A stretch of 64,000 bases of DNA from Meloidogyne chitwoodi (GCA_015183035.1 JACZZP010000015.1:1364001-1428000), one strand, 5' to 3'; positions 24,659 to 37,200 are shown, counted from the first letter of the stretch. Notes: generated by a model not told the origin, from the sequence alone. Program-made: numbers and translations.

Positions 24659-25495
24659 TTCCAACATCCAAAATTCTGTACATCATACAAAGTCTCTCCT
24701 ATTTTCTTAACAAATATACTATTTAGCATTAATATTAAAATAATACATATGTTTTGATTCACAAACTAGATATCAATTATAAAACATTTTATATTTATTC
24801 TTTTTGTAATATTAAAAAATTATAAATTTTTTATAATTTTATTTTTTATTATAAAATAATAAATAATTAAAATTTATTAATAAAAAAAAAAGATAATAAA
24901 TTTGTAATATATTTAAAAATAAATATAATTATTAATTTAATTTATTATCCATCCTGAAACAAAAATCCAAAATTTGTTTTTGGCATTAAAACCTCTTCTC
25001 TTATAATACTTGACCCTTCTTTTACATTACTTTTCCTCTCTTTTCCTCTATTTTACTAATTCAAGTATTTTATTATTTTTATTATTATTTTTGGTTATGA
25101 TTATTAAATATAATTTATTTATTTAATTTATTTTTATATATAAAAATATATTTAAATGTTTGTCCATTACCTTTATTTTCACCTTAACTAAAAATAATAT
25201 TGTCAAAATATATTATTTCCATTTTTATGTTTGCCCTTTAAATGAATGCCTGATGAAGCAAAATATTTATTTTAAGGGCAGGTGAGCCAACACATAAATA
25301 CTAAAATTTATTATATTTTTATTTGCTTTTATTTATTAACAGACTTTTAAAAAAATTCTAATTTTTTTGATTTTTATTGTTTTTTATTTTCATTATTTTA
25401 ATTTTGGAGAATATTCCAATCTTTATTGAAATATTTGTTAAAATATCCAAGGCCATCATTAAAAAGTAAAAAATTAAATTTAATATTTTTAATAA

Positions 25496-25636
25496 ATGGA
25501 TTGCCGAGGAGAATTTTCTTTAAATTTTTTCTTAATGCTTGTTTTAGTATTTTTTGTATTAATGCGATTGATATGGAAAATTACAAAAGAATATATTTAT
25601 AAATTATCAAATATTCTGTACTCAACTTTAATTTAA
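25496..25636 (+). CDS. Possible 46-residue membrane peptide
   Basis: An uninterrupted small reading frame starts MDCRGEFSLNFFLMLVLVFF and continues VLMRLIWKITKEYIYK, a charged N-terminus followed by one hydrophobic helix and a basic tail. That pattern is uncommon for random AT-rich DNA, but the base composition also favours hydrophobic codons. It lies 114 bp upstream of the DUF19 gene on the same strand, so it could also be part of that gene's 5' region. No family recognised. Confidence 0.3.
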   Translation: MDCRGEFSLNFFLMLVLVFFVLMRLIWKITKEYIYKLSNILYSTLI

Positions 25637-25750
25637 AAATTTTTATTTTTTTAATTTTATTTATTTTTTTTGTTATTCTTTAAATATTAAATTTTTTATT
25701 TTTCGAACATAAATATGAAATAAATTAATTTAACTATAATTATTAATTTG

Positions 25751-27213
25751 ATGAAAAAAATTAAAATAAAATTCCCTTTAATAACAACAATAATAATATT
25801 AATAAATATATGTTTATCATCATTAGAAGAACAACAAAAATATTCTTCTCAAAAATATTGTCCAATTTGGATAAATACAAGAATTCAACAATGTGTTCAA
25901 CCAGTAGCTGATTATGCTAAATCAGTTAATAATAATAATAATAATCAACAAAATAAACAACAAAATTCAGAAAAATATTTAGAAGAACAAAAAAATAATA
26001 ATTTTGAAGAAATTCAAGGAATTCAATGGCCAACTAAAGTTATTGGAGGAAAAGTTTTTCAAGAATTATGTTTATTAATTAGACATTTTGAACGTTGTGT
26101 AAGTGGATATAGAACAAAATGTAAAAGACATATAACTGTTAGTCTTATTGAAGCTTCTTATGGTTTTCTTTGCAATGAGGGTTATTCTAGTTAGTATTTT
26201 CTTTTTTAATTATTCTGATTTTAATTATCAGAATATAAATCAGAATTTTGTTTTTAAACAGAAAAATGTTCTGATTTTAAACTTTTCTTTAAATTCAGAA
26301 TTCTGATTTCAGTTCTGATTCAAAATAAAAATCAGAAATTCTGATTTTATTTAATCAGAACATGTTTAAAATGTTCTGATTTTTTATTTTAAATATTTAA
26401 AGCTTTTGTCGGTTCTGCTGAATGTTTAATGGAATTAGATCAAAAACCAAATGTTAAAGAATGTCATGATAAAACACTCACAGAAATTGAAGAAGCAAAT
26501 AATGAAAAGAATGGAACAGTTGTAAATAGATTAGAAAAAATGTGCAGGTAAATATTTATTTATTTTAAATATATTTATTTATTTTAAGTGCTTTAAATTA
26601 TTTTTCTGAATGTGTTCGTTTACCAATTATAAAAAGTTGTGGAAATGATGCTTGGAATGTTATTTTTCGTGTATTAAAAGATACTTCTAGGTAATCAAAA
26701 TTTTATCAAAATTATTTTAAAATAAAAAAGAAGAGAGTAATTAATTAATTAAAAATCAAATAATTAATTAAATAATATATTTATAGAATATTAATGCCAA
26801 TGTGTAATTTTGATAATTACTATAGATCTGAAGAAGAAAATGATTATCAAAATATTATTATTACCTCAACAATTAAAAAAGAATTAATAACAAATTATTT
26901 AATAAATTCTGAAGAAAATCAGCAATGGAAATCAATTGAAGAAAAAGAAGAAATTGAAGAAGAAGATAATGAAAATAATTTTAAAAATTGGCAAAAATTG
27001 GATAAAGAAATAATTGAAGAAAAAGAAGAAAATAAGGAAGAAGAAGAAAATAATAATTATGGTTTTGATTTTTTTTCACATCAAATTAATTATAATGAAG
27101 AAGAAAGGCAAAGCAGATTAACTAGTGGAGGAATTAAATTTAATAAAAAAGCAAATAATTATAATTATTTTATTAATATTTTTTTATTTATTTTAATTTT
27201 TATTTTTAAATAA
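25751..27213 (+). CDS. Secreted DUF19-domain protein, probably GPI-anchored
   Basis: Nematode-type secreted protein. The first ATG (25751) gives a signal peptide, KIKIKFPLITTIIILINICL. The cysteine pattern fits DUF19: CPIW, QQCVQP, ELCLLI, ERCVSG, TKCKRH, FLCNEG, AECLME, KECHDK, KMCSAL, SECVRL, KSCGND, PMCNFD. The domain is interrupted by an Asn/Gln low-complexity loop near residue 60. After it comes a Glu/Asn-rich acidic stretch (EEKEEIEEEDNENNFKN), and the protein ends in a hydrophobic segment, NYFINIFLFILIFIFK, typical of a GPI-attachment signal. Introns lie at 26190-26402 and two more near 26550 and 26695. Function of DUF19 proteins is unknown. The stop is only 39 bp from the convergent METTL18 stop. 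Confidence 0.78.
26190..26402. repeat. Intron built of TTCTGATT/AATCAGAA repeats
   Basis: The first intron of the DUF19 gene carries about ten copies of TTCTGATT or its complement AATCAGAA within 170 bp, several in head-to-head palindromes such as AATCAGAAATTCTGATT. It is far less random than neighbouring introns, probably a decayed fold-back element. Confidence 0.6.
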
Positions 27214-27252
27214 TAAATATATTAAAAAATAAATAAATTTAAAAAAATTAAA

Positions 27253-28205
27253 TCAAATTCTTGTCATTTTCAAAATTTTTCTTTCTACTGAACTTTTTGT
27301 TGTTTTCCAGATTTCTTGACAATTAAAAATTCCTTGAGATTGGATTAATTTTTTAAATGAATCAATATTTCCTCCTACACCAAAATAATAACTTTTAGCT
27401 GCTAAATAACTAAAAAAATTTAATTTTTAAATATTAAAACAAAAAACAAACATTTCTCCATCACTAGTTAATAATTCATTCATTAAATTAAGTAAAGGAA
27501 TATAATTATTTTCGTTGTAAATAGTTTCGGACGTAAGAATTTTGTCAAATCTGTAAGAATTTTTTATTATTTTTTAAATATTTTTTACTTTTTAAAATGT
27601 TTTAATTCCTCGCAATTGGCCCAATCACTTGTTATAAAATAACATTTTGTCATATCAACTCCATTTAATTGAAAATTTCTTTTTGTACAAGCTTCAAGGA
27701 CATAATCGTTCTATTTAAAACAGAAAATTTTTAGAAAATTAATTTTTAAAAATTTAGGATCAAATGTAATTTTTATAAATTTTTTAAAATTTAAATAAAT
27801 AAATTTATACAAAATCTTGTAATGTTAATGAAGAAGCTCCATTTAAGGCAGCAACAATAGAAGGTAATCCAGCACCACAACCAAGCTTTGTATATATTTT
27901 TATAAAATTTTAATAAGAAAAAATCAAAACCTCAAGAACATTAAATCCTTCAAAAGATATTGAATCAATAAAATTAATTAAATCAATTGAACATTCCCAA
28001 ATTTTAAGTCCACCTTTTTATCAAAGAAAATTAAAAATTAATTTTAGAAAAAACCTTCATAAATTCCAGTTTCCAAATCTGTTGGAATTCTTAATTTTTC
28101 TGCACTGCATAATCCTTTTGAAATTAAATTATTTTCAACAGCTTCTTTAGTTAAATAATAAATATTACGTCCACTTTTTAATTTAAGAATATTATTTATT
28201 TCCAT
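27253..28205 (-). CDS. METTL18: METTL18-type protein histidine methyltransferase
   Basis: SAM-dependent methyltransferase of the METTL18/Hpm1 family, which methylates a histidine of ribosomal protein uL3. Exon 1 starts MEINNILKLKSGRNIYYLTK and has GLKIWECSIDLINFID, the family KIWECT-DL motif. The SAM-binding motif I is VLELGCGAGLPSIVAALNGA, followed by the acidic loop LQDFNDYVLEACTKRN. The post-I region is FITSDWANCEELKHFDKIL, then SETIYNENNYIPLLNLMNEL, the family ETIY motif. The end is YYFGVGGNIDSFKKLI and RKILKMTRI. The length, about 250 residues, is slightly short of vertebrate METTL18. Five or six exons; junction phases check at the last intron. Confidence 0.88.
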
Positions 28206-28696
28206 TTTATTAAAAAAAAGTTTTTTAATTTGGTTAAAACGAAAAAGACAATTTGAAATATTTTTTTGGCATAATGTTAAAAATATATAACTTCACATTT
28301 GAGTCTTGGGAAAAATATCTTATAATTGAGTAGTTCTTTGAGCTAACAAGTGAACCTATCAACTTGCCACTCACCGATTTCACAAAACTTATACCATTCG
28401 AAATAGCTTATTGAGTAGGTATAGGATAAATTTTTACGTTTTGTGGTTAAGATATTGAAAAGTTACGAGCTTCTAAAGTTTCAAAAAAGGCTCTCCACAC
28501 TTATGATCACCTCTATACTCTCTTTTCCTTTATTATTTTATCGTCGATTTATATTTTAAATAAATTTAATTAAATATGTACATAAAAATTAATATATTTA
28601 AAAATAAAAATACTTTACTCATTTAAATAAATAAAATAATTTAAATATAATATTTACATATGTACAAATGTATATACGTAACTTTCTTTTTTTTCT
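28206..28696. other. Intergenic with an unclassified less-AT-rich island
   Basis: The stretch 28290-28515 is clearly more complex than its surroundings (for example GAGTCTTGGGAAAAATATC and CAACTTGCCACTCACCGATT) but has stops in all frames and no visible terminal repeats. It may be a fragment of an old repeat or the METTL18 promoter. Confidence 0.35.
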
Positions 28697-29874
28697 TTAA
28701 TTTTCTTCACATTTTCCTTCCTTTATCATTTTTTTTCCTTCTTCAATTTCTTCTTCAATTTCATTTTTAAAAATATTTTTACAAATATTTATATATTCTA
28801 AAAAATTTTTTTTTATTTTATTTAATTTATTTTCATCAATTTTAGCCATTTCACATTTTAAAAAAATGTCTAAATTTTCTTCTTCTCTATTTTGAATTTC
28901 AATGTCCATTTTTTCAAGATAAATATCTGGTTGAGGAAGTGCTAAAAAATATTAAAAATATATTATTAAATAATTATTCAAACCTATCTGAGAAGAAATA
29001 ATTTTATCATTCAATTCAATAGAATCCTTAAAAATTAATAAAAATTATTTTTAAAAAATTTAATAATATTATTTTTACTTTATTATTTTTTTCAATTAAA
29101 TCACCAGTTAATTCCATAGCTCCTAAAAAGAAAACTACAAAAGCATAAAAAACTTTTTTATTTCCTTTTACTTTAATCCACCATTTAATCCAAAATGGTT
29201 GTGATTCAAATGCTTTTTTAAGAATTTCTAATTTACGAGCCTTTTGATTTTTTGTTAATTTACCTATTTAAAATTAATTTTTAATTTAAATATTAATATA
29301 TTTATTTATTTACATATAAATTTTTGTGCATTTTGACGTTGTTTTACAACATCAGAAAAATTAGTAATTCTATTTGATATTTCTCCTTTACTTTTTTCTT
29401 CTTTTAATTCTTTATTATTTAACTCTTTTAATTTTTCAAATGAATTTAAATAATTTAATTTACTAATATTTTTTTCTTCTAAAAAATAAAAAGATTTATA
29501 TATATTTTTTAATTTATTTATACTTATAATTATTATAATATTATTAAAATATTTAAATTAATTAATTCTAATAAATTTTACTTTCTTTTAAAACATTAAT
29601 TGTTTTAGATAATTTATCTTTTAATTTATTTTTATTTTTTTTAGAATTTACTACTACTTTCCATTCATTTTTACTTGAATTTTCTATAAATAAATAAATA
29701 AAATATAGAGTAATTTTTAAATAATTTTTAAAATATTTTTTACCTTCATTTTTATCTTCATCTAAAATTAAAAAAATAATATTTTAAAATTTATTAAGCA
29801 AAACCTGATAAATAACAATTTACTATTACAATAATAATTAATAAAAAATATAATAATAAAAAGGCAATTTTCAT
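28697..29874 (-). CDS. Secreted Lys/Glu-rich pioneer protein
   Basis: About eight short exons. The start at 29874 encodes MKIAFLLLYFLLIIIVIVNC, a signal peptide. Short charged exons follow (NEWKVVVNSKKNKNKLKDKL; FEKLKELNNKELKEEKSKGE), then a more folded-looking part with aromatic residues (SQPFWIKWWIKVKGNKKVFY; AFVVFFLGAMELTGDLIEK). The C-terminal exon is acidic and helical (MDIEIQNREEENLDIFLKC to GKKMIKEGKCEEN). No family was recognised. AFVVFFLGAMELTG could be a membrane helix, making this a type I membrane rather than a secreted protein. Codons are extremely A/T-rich. It lies head-to-head with the pioneer gene at 30936. Confidence 0.5.
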
Positions 29875-30935
29875 ATTAAATATATTTAAATTATTTAATT
29901 TATAAAAAATTAAATAAATTTAATTTTACCTTTTCTATAAATTAATAATTGACAAATAAAATTTTTTTTAAATAAATCAATTTTTCCCAATTATTATTTA
30001 AATTTATATTCTTTAGTTCAACTCACAAATATTAAATTAATTTATTTAAAAAAACTATTTATTAATTAGTTTAAAACTTTAAAGAATAACAAAATTTGTT
30101 TTCTTTTTATTTAAAAAATACTTTTTTATTTTTAATTTTAATAATTTTAAAAAATTAATACGTGGAATATGAAATTTTAAATAAAAATTTTTTTATTTTT
30201 ATATTTATTTAGTTATCTTAGGTATTTAAAAATTATAATAATTCTAATTTAAATATTATTTATTTTATAAAAATTAAATTAACTAATTAATAGGTAATAT
30301 AATTTTAAAATTAAAAAAAATTTCAAAAATTCTCTTTAATAATTTTATATATTAAATTTTTAATTAAAAGTAATCTTTCTTTTTTAAATTTTTAGGCTTT
30401 AACTAATTTATTTAAAATAAAATAATTATTTATTTTATTTAAATTAAATCTGGAGAATATTATAAAGTATATTTATTTTCTTTGAAAGGACTTTAAACAT
30501 TTTCTTTTAAATAAATTAATTTCTCTATTTATTTTAAAATAAAATTAAATATTAAAATATTTTATAATTTTTATTTCTCAAAATTAAATAAATATTTATT
30601 TATTAATAAATTACCTTTATTTTTGAGGGTAATGTTTAATCTCTTTAATTTTTTAAAAATTAAAAATCTAAAAAAATTAAAGATTAAAAAAAAGAAAGGT
30701 AAGGTTTTTTTATTAAATTCCATTGTCTCTCTTTTAATTTTATTTTTTTTAAAATTAATTTCCTTATTCTCAATTACTGTCTCTTTTAAATAAAACACGT
30801 GTTTTTGCCCTTTCCCTCAGAATTAAATTTTTTTATTTAAATTTATTAAAAAAAGAGAGAGAAGACTCTTTAAATAAATTAATTCTTCATTAATTTAATT
30901 TAATTTTAAAAATTAATTAAATTATTTTTTAAGAA
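29875..30935. promoter_or_regulatory. Divergent 1.06-kb spacer between two pioneer genes
   Basis: Extremely AT-rich. A 76-codon frame at 30571-30798 (minus) is low-complexity and not called. A CACGTG E-box at 30796-30801 is one of very few G/C-containing 6-mers here. No other site is supported. Confidence 0.3.
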
Positions 30936-33424
30936 ATGAATATTTTAAATCCATTTTTACTTATTTTATTACAATATTTTTTAATTAAAAAAATATTAAC
31001 TGAAAAAACTTCAATTGAAGAATATTCAAAATTTAATTTATTTATTAGTGGAAAAGTAAATGAAATATTAAATGATATTATTAAACAGAATGAAAAATTT
31101 AAAATTTTTGATTCATCAAAAATAAATTCAAAAATAAGAATAAATTGTTTATTTAATAATTTTGATAATATAAAAATTTATAAAAAAATTACAAATTTTG
31201 TAGATAAAGGAGAAAATTTTAATGAAGCTTTTGAAAGTTTAAATAATTTAATATTAAATAAAGAAAATTTAAATTATTTAAAAAATGAAATTAAAGAATT
31301 TAAAAATAAAATTGATAAAAATGAATTAATAGAAAATGAAGAAGACAAAAATGGTAAAAAATTATTATTTTAATAATTTAATTTTAAAATTATTATTTTT
31401 TTTTAATTTATTATATTATAAATTTAAATTAATTATTTATTTATATATATTTTAAATAAATAAATATTTTCTAAATATTATATAAATAATAAATAATAAT
31501 TATTATTATTATTTGTTCGATTTTTTTTTAACATCAAAAACATTTTTTTATAATCAAAACAAATTTATAAATTTGACCACTTTTATAAAATTAGAAAATT
31601 TTTATAAAAAATAGAGTAAAAAATAAAATATATTAAAATATGTACCTTTTAAATAATTTATTCAAATCGAATATATATTTTTTAATAAAATATTTAAACT
31701 CCAAAAGATACAAAAAAATCTATTAAATTTCTAAAATTTTATTTTTTTAATTATTTGATAGAATATAAAAATAATGAAGAAATAATTGAAAATTTAAAAG
31801 AATTATTAAATTTTCGTTTAAAAATAAACGAATTAATTGAAGAAATTAAATTAGAAATTATTTATAAAATGCCTATTGATGATTTTATTTCAATAGAAAA
31901 TTCTTTAGAAAATACTGAAAAAATAATTAAAAAATTAATGCCTTTAGAATTTAATGAATTTTTAATTAATAAATCAATAAAAGATATTTTTATTAAAGTA
32001 AATTTAAATTTAATTTAAATAAATTTAATTTTTAAAATAGGAACAAAGAAAATTATATTCAAACTTTGAAAAATTAAAAAAAGAAGATATTAATAATAAA
32101 GAAGATTTAAAATATTCAAAATTAATAAAACAAATAGAAAATTCAAAAAATATTAAAGAATTTATGATTAAAGCTTTAAATATTGAATATTTTGATTTAA
32201 ATAAAGAAAAAAATGAAGTAAATATTAAAAGTTTATTTTTAAATATTTTTAGAGGAATTTAAATATTTTTTATAAATTTTAGACAAAAGAACGTATAACA
32301 TTAAAAGATTTATTTAATAAAGATCCAACAAATTCTTTAAATAATAAAAAAGAAGAAAATATAATTTCAAAAAGATGTTCTTCATTAAAAAGAAGAATAT
32401 CATTTAAAAAACAAGAATTGACTCTTAAAAAGTTTAACAAAAAAGTTGGAGAATCTTTAGAAAGAATATTTAAAATAATTGAAATTAAAGATAACGAGGT
32501 AAAAAAAAACAAAAATATTTCCCAATACCAAAAAAGTAATTAAAGTAATATCCAATCAATTTATTTCCTCAGAGTATTTAAATAAATATAAAATATTTAA
32601 TTACAGAGAAATTAATTAATTAATTAATAATTATTTAAAAATTAAAAAAAATATATTTTATTTTTAAATAAAGCTTCTATCTTATAAAAAAGAATATGAA
32701 GAAATTAAAAATTATTTAATTTTAAATAATATAATTAAAGAAATATATAAAAATTTAAATATAATTTTAAATTCATTTTATAATATTTATTGGGAAAAAG
32801 AAGAACAAAAAATTAATTTTATTAAAAAACATTCAAATGAATTTAATATTATTAATGAACTTATAAAAATATTTTTAGATATTTATTATAATATAAAAGA
32901 AAATAATAAAGAGGTTAATTTAATTTAATTTAATTAATTTAAATTTTAAGGGAAAATATTATAAAATAATTAAAAATGCTTTGAATAATGATGAATTTTC
33001 ATTAGAAGAAATTGAAAAAATATTGAAAAATAATAAAAAATTAATTCCTCTTAAATATTGGGAAGAAAATATATTATTTAATACAGCTAAAATTTTATTA
33101 ATTTTTGTTAATATTAAAAAAAATATTTTAAAAATTGAAGAAAAAGAAGAAAAAGAAGAAAATGAAGAAAATGATTTGTTAAAAAAAGTAAAAAATATTG
33201 AGGTATTTTTTATTTAAATTTAAATTAAATATTTATTTTTTAATTTAAAAAAGATACCAAATAATTTAATTAAATATATTTATTTTCAATTATCTTTAAA
33301 AATGTTAAATGAAGAAACTTATGAATCAAAAGTTATAAGTCATTCAGCGCGTTTTCTAAGCGATATAAATAAAATTATTAAAGAATATGATAATATTGGT
33401 GGAAGTTTTAGAAAAATAGAGTAA
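30936..33424 (+). CDS. Secreted Asn/Lys/Glu-rich pioneer protein
   Basis: Seven exons fit one frame: 30936-31353 and 31762 onward (phase 1 intron), then exons starting GAACAAAGA (32041), ACAAAAGAACG (32283), CTTCTATCTTAT, GGAAAATATTAT and ATACCAAAT, all joined in phase 0. It starts MNILNPFLLILLQYFLIKKI, a plausible signal peptide. The body is all-helical by composition (NLKELLNFRLKINELIEEIK; SLERIFKIIEIKDNE; KIIKEYDNIGGSFRKIE at the end) with only three or so cysteines. No domain was recognised. Consistent exon phases and strong codon bias toward A/T argue that it is real. Candidate secreted effector or structural protein; function not assigned. Confidence 0.55.
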
Positions 33425-33771
33425 AGAAAAAATAAAAAGTTTATTTAAATATTTTAAAAATATTTATCTATTATTATTTTTTATCAATTAAAACTAAAAT
33501 TGTAAATTTTCTTTTTTCTTTTGTAAAAACATTCTTCATTAGTAATTTTTTTATTTGTTTTGTAGTAATTATTTATTATTTTTTAAAACTTTGTATAAAT
33601 TTGTTTATTAAATTTTTTGTTAATTTTTAAAACATTATGTCTAATAAACAAAATTTACACTCCAAATTGTTAATTTTATTAGAGTAAGTTAGATAATAAA
33701 TTAAAAAAATATTTCATTTTTTCAAATAAAAATAATCAATTTATATACAATAATAATAATAATGTTTTTAT
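33425..33771. other. 3' spacer between pioneer gene and golgin alternative exon
   Basis: AT-rich, no feature seen beyond presumptive 3' UTRs of the two converging genes. Confidence 0.3.
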
Positions 33772-33848
33772 TTATAATTTATCATAATCTAAACGTCTTC
33801 CTGGAGAATAACGACGAGCCAATTCTGTAGCAGAATTGGTTATATTAC
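33772..33848 (-). CDS. Possible alternative last exon of the golgin gene
   Basis: A short frame preceded by a good acceptor (TTTTTAG) reads NITNSATELARRYSPGRRL then DYDKL-stop. It joins in frame to a potential donor, TCTA/GTATTAATG at about 34317, in the last golgin exon, replacing the final residues INALPPYS by a 24-residue tail. The intervening 470 bp is AT-rich and empty. It could also be the end of an unrecognised gene. Confidence 0.4.
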
Positions 33849-34287
33849 CTAAAAATTAATAAAACAAATTAAATATAATTATAAATTTATTAAAACACTA
33901 CAAACACAAATAAAAATGTATATATATTTAAAAATATAAAACATTAATTTTAAATAATAAAAGTAGAGAATATGTAGTAGATGTCCATTTTGAGTTAAAT
34001 AGGTAATAAACAAAATTAATCACAATTATCAAAAAACATATACTAATTACACACAAACAATAAAATAGTAAAAAAGCTGCTTTTTATTGTTAAAAAGTGT
34101 AGAAAATATTTAAAAGTCAATTTGAATTTTTTTGAAAGAAAATAAAATATTCAGTTCTTTACACACCAAAATTATAAAAGTAAAATATTAAATTACAATA
34201 TCACAAAATAAAGAAAAAATAATAGAGGACAAACACATAGACTTAAAAAAACAACACAAAAATATCAGAATATTAATTATTTTTAAT

Positions 34288-37200
34288 TTAAGAATATGGA
34301 GGGAGTGCATTAATACTAGATAAGGGTCTATCAGAATTATTTGTTTGTAAAAGAGCAGAACTACTAATATTCCAATTATTTAAACTATTTTGACGACTAT
34401 TACGCTGATTAATTTGACTTTGATGTAAATTGAGTGCATGTATCGAACCTGGAAGCCAACGTTGACAACGAGCCTCTTCACGTCTAAGTACCAAAGTTCG
34501 TTGTTCTGGAGGGAATTTACATACAGTACAGATAACTTTAGCCAAAGTCTGAAAGAAAATTTGTAAGATAAGTAAAAAAATGTAAATCTTCGTAAAAACC
34601 AACCACACTCTCTCTGCCCAGGTATTCACGTTCAATCATATAGCGGTAAAGAACATTACGTAAATATTCAGCCTCAGTGGGTTCAGCAAAATTTAAAAGG
34701 TCACTACCTCCAACATTAAATGATCGATTACTATCACGTCGAGTATTTGGAGAGTTCTTCTAAAAATTATAACTATTATAAAAATAATTTAAAAAATTTA
34801 AATTAATATGTAAATGTCTAATTTAAATATTATTTTTTATTTTTAACCTTTACACCATTATGAGCCACAGATCTAAGCAGTTGCAATTCTTCTTCTTGTT
34901 CAATAAAACGTCTCTTTAAGTCAACATACTCGTCAAGATCAACAACTCCATCATCATCATAAGATCCTTTTGAAAGTTTTTTTAATTGTTGTTCATTTTC
35001 ATTGTCAGAATTATTTTGTTTATCCATTTCTGTTCGCAAATTATTTAATTCATCTCTGAGTTTCTAAAAATATTTAAATAGATCTCGAAATAATATTTTT
35101 TCCAAGTTAAAGTAGTGTTTTAGAATAAATAAAATATTTGAAAAAAATATACTGAAATATCAGCGTGTGTTGAAGCAAGCTCACAATCCTTCTCATTTAT
35201 ACTATCATAAAGATGTTTAATTTCTGATTTCATATCAGCAACAGCTTTTTGTTTTGCTTTTTCAGACTCTTCTAAATATTTAAAATGTTTAATTTAAATA
35301 TTGTAAAAAATACTTTTAATAGCAGCAATTTCTTTTGAATTAATTTCTTTAGCCTCGGCTAGGCTATTTTTAAGTTTTTTAATTTCCTCATTTTTAGCAG
35401 ATTTAAGAGAGATGATTTCCTTGTTAACTTCTTCAAGTTCGGCATTTTTGTCTAAAGGTAAAAAATTTTCTACATAAAAATAAAATAGTTAAAGACCTAA
35501 AAATAATTTTTCAGTCTCCTGTAACCGTTTAATCTCAAGTTTTGCATTTTTTAGTTCCAATTGAAGTTGTGATTTAAGCTGTTGACTTGAAGTAAGCGTC
35601 TCTTTCATTTCATTTAACTAAATAAATTATTTAATTTAATATCAATTTTCACTTAAGTTAACAAATTTAAAATATTTAAGGATTTATAAAAAATTTAAAC
35701 AAATTAAGAATTTCCAACATACTTCAATATAAATTTTAGAACGCTCGTCAGCAAATTCAGCAGCCAAACGTTCAGATTTTTTATCAGATTCTTTTAGATG
35801 ATTTTGAAGCTCATTTACTTCCTTATTTGCTTTTTCCAATTTTTCTTGTTCAGAAAGTGAATAATCTTTAGCCTCTAAGTTTTCCTTTTCAATAAGAGCA
35901 ATCTTTTTTTCATATTTATCAACAAGTATTTTCTTTTCTTCAATATATTTTTCTTCTAATTCGGAAAGAGCAAGCTGTTTATCTTCTAAGTATTTCTTTT
36001 CAAGTAGAGAAATCTTTTCCAAATTTTCAGCAACAAAACGCCCTTTTTCCTCAACAAGCGTTTCATCGAAATTTTTTTGTTGAGAAAGTAAATAATCTTT
36101 AGCATCTTTGTTTTCTTTCTCAATAAGAGCAATCTTTTCTTCATATTCATTAATAATTAATTTCTTTTCTTCATTATATTTTTCTTCTAAATTATTTTGT
36201 TGTTTAGAAAAATCAAGCTGTTTGGCTTCAAGGTATTGCTTTTCAATAAGAGTTATCTTTTCCGAGTTCTCATTAATAATTCGAATTTTCTCTGCCTCAA
36301 GATTTTCTTCAAAGATTTTTTGTTGAGAAAGTGAATAATCTTTAGCCTCTTTATTTTCTTTCTCAAGAAGAGCAATTTTTTCTTCATAATTATTAACAAG
36401 TACTTTCTTTTCTTCAGAATATTTTTCTTTTAAATTATTTTGTTGTTCAGAAAGAGCCAGTTGTTTATCTTCGAGATATTGCTTTTCAATGAGAGCAATC
36501 TTTTCTAAATGTTCATGAACAATTTTCTTTTTCTCTGACTCAAGCTTCTCTTCAGAGATTTTTTGTTGTTGCTGATAAGAATTTTCGGATGTTTCGTTAT
36601 TTGCTAAATGACTAATTTCCTGAAACTTTTCATTGAGTTCTTCTTCTTGTTTGTGTAATTTGAGTACCATATTTGCATTGTTCTAATGTAAGAAGAGAAT
36701 TACATAATATAGAATAGTGAGGAAATATATACCTTTTCTAATTCTACGATACGTTCTCTTAAAGCTTCAATTACTCGTTCATGATCAGCTTTGATTGTTT
36801 TTCGTTGCATGTCATTTTCCTCAACAGATAGCTGCATTTGCTCCTCCATTTCCTTAAGACGAGAACCCCATTCATCATCACGTTTTTTCAGTTCAGATGT
36901 GAGAGTATCATTGTATCGACGTTCTTCACTCTCTTTGACCTTTAAATATCATTAAAATATTAAAAATTAGCTTCTAAAAAAATAACCAATTTCACTCCCT
37001 CTTGTTTTGCTTCCGACAATTTTTGAACCATGTCTGCCTTTTCTTGTTCTAAGGTCATAATCGCTTCCTCAAGACTTTTCAATTTTGCCTTTAATTGTGC
37101 GTTTTCATCTTCATCTAAAATTTGTACGCTAAAAAATATTTTTGAGAAAAATCCGACCTTTCATTTCCAAAGCATGAAATTTAGAAATCCAATTTTCAAG

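Larger units (their letters stand above)
22183..25495. other. 3.3-kb gene-poor AT-rich region
   Basis: No supported gene. It contains the RAB-18 3' UTR, a 39-bp hAT-like remnant (22645-22683), an AT-rich perfect hairpin (23330-23353) and a spaced inverted repeat (24524-24658). The rest is A/T runs and TTTA/AAAT repeats. Confidence 0.4.

Noticed and set aside
30571..30798. 76-codon minus-strand frame
   Set aside because: Low-complexity Lys/Phe/Leu sequence as expected from random AT-rich DNA; no neighbours or splice sites fit.
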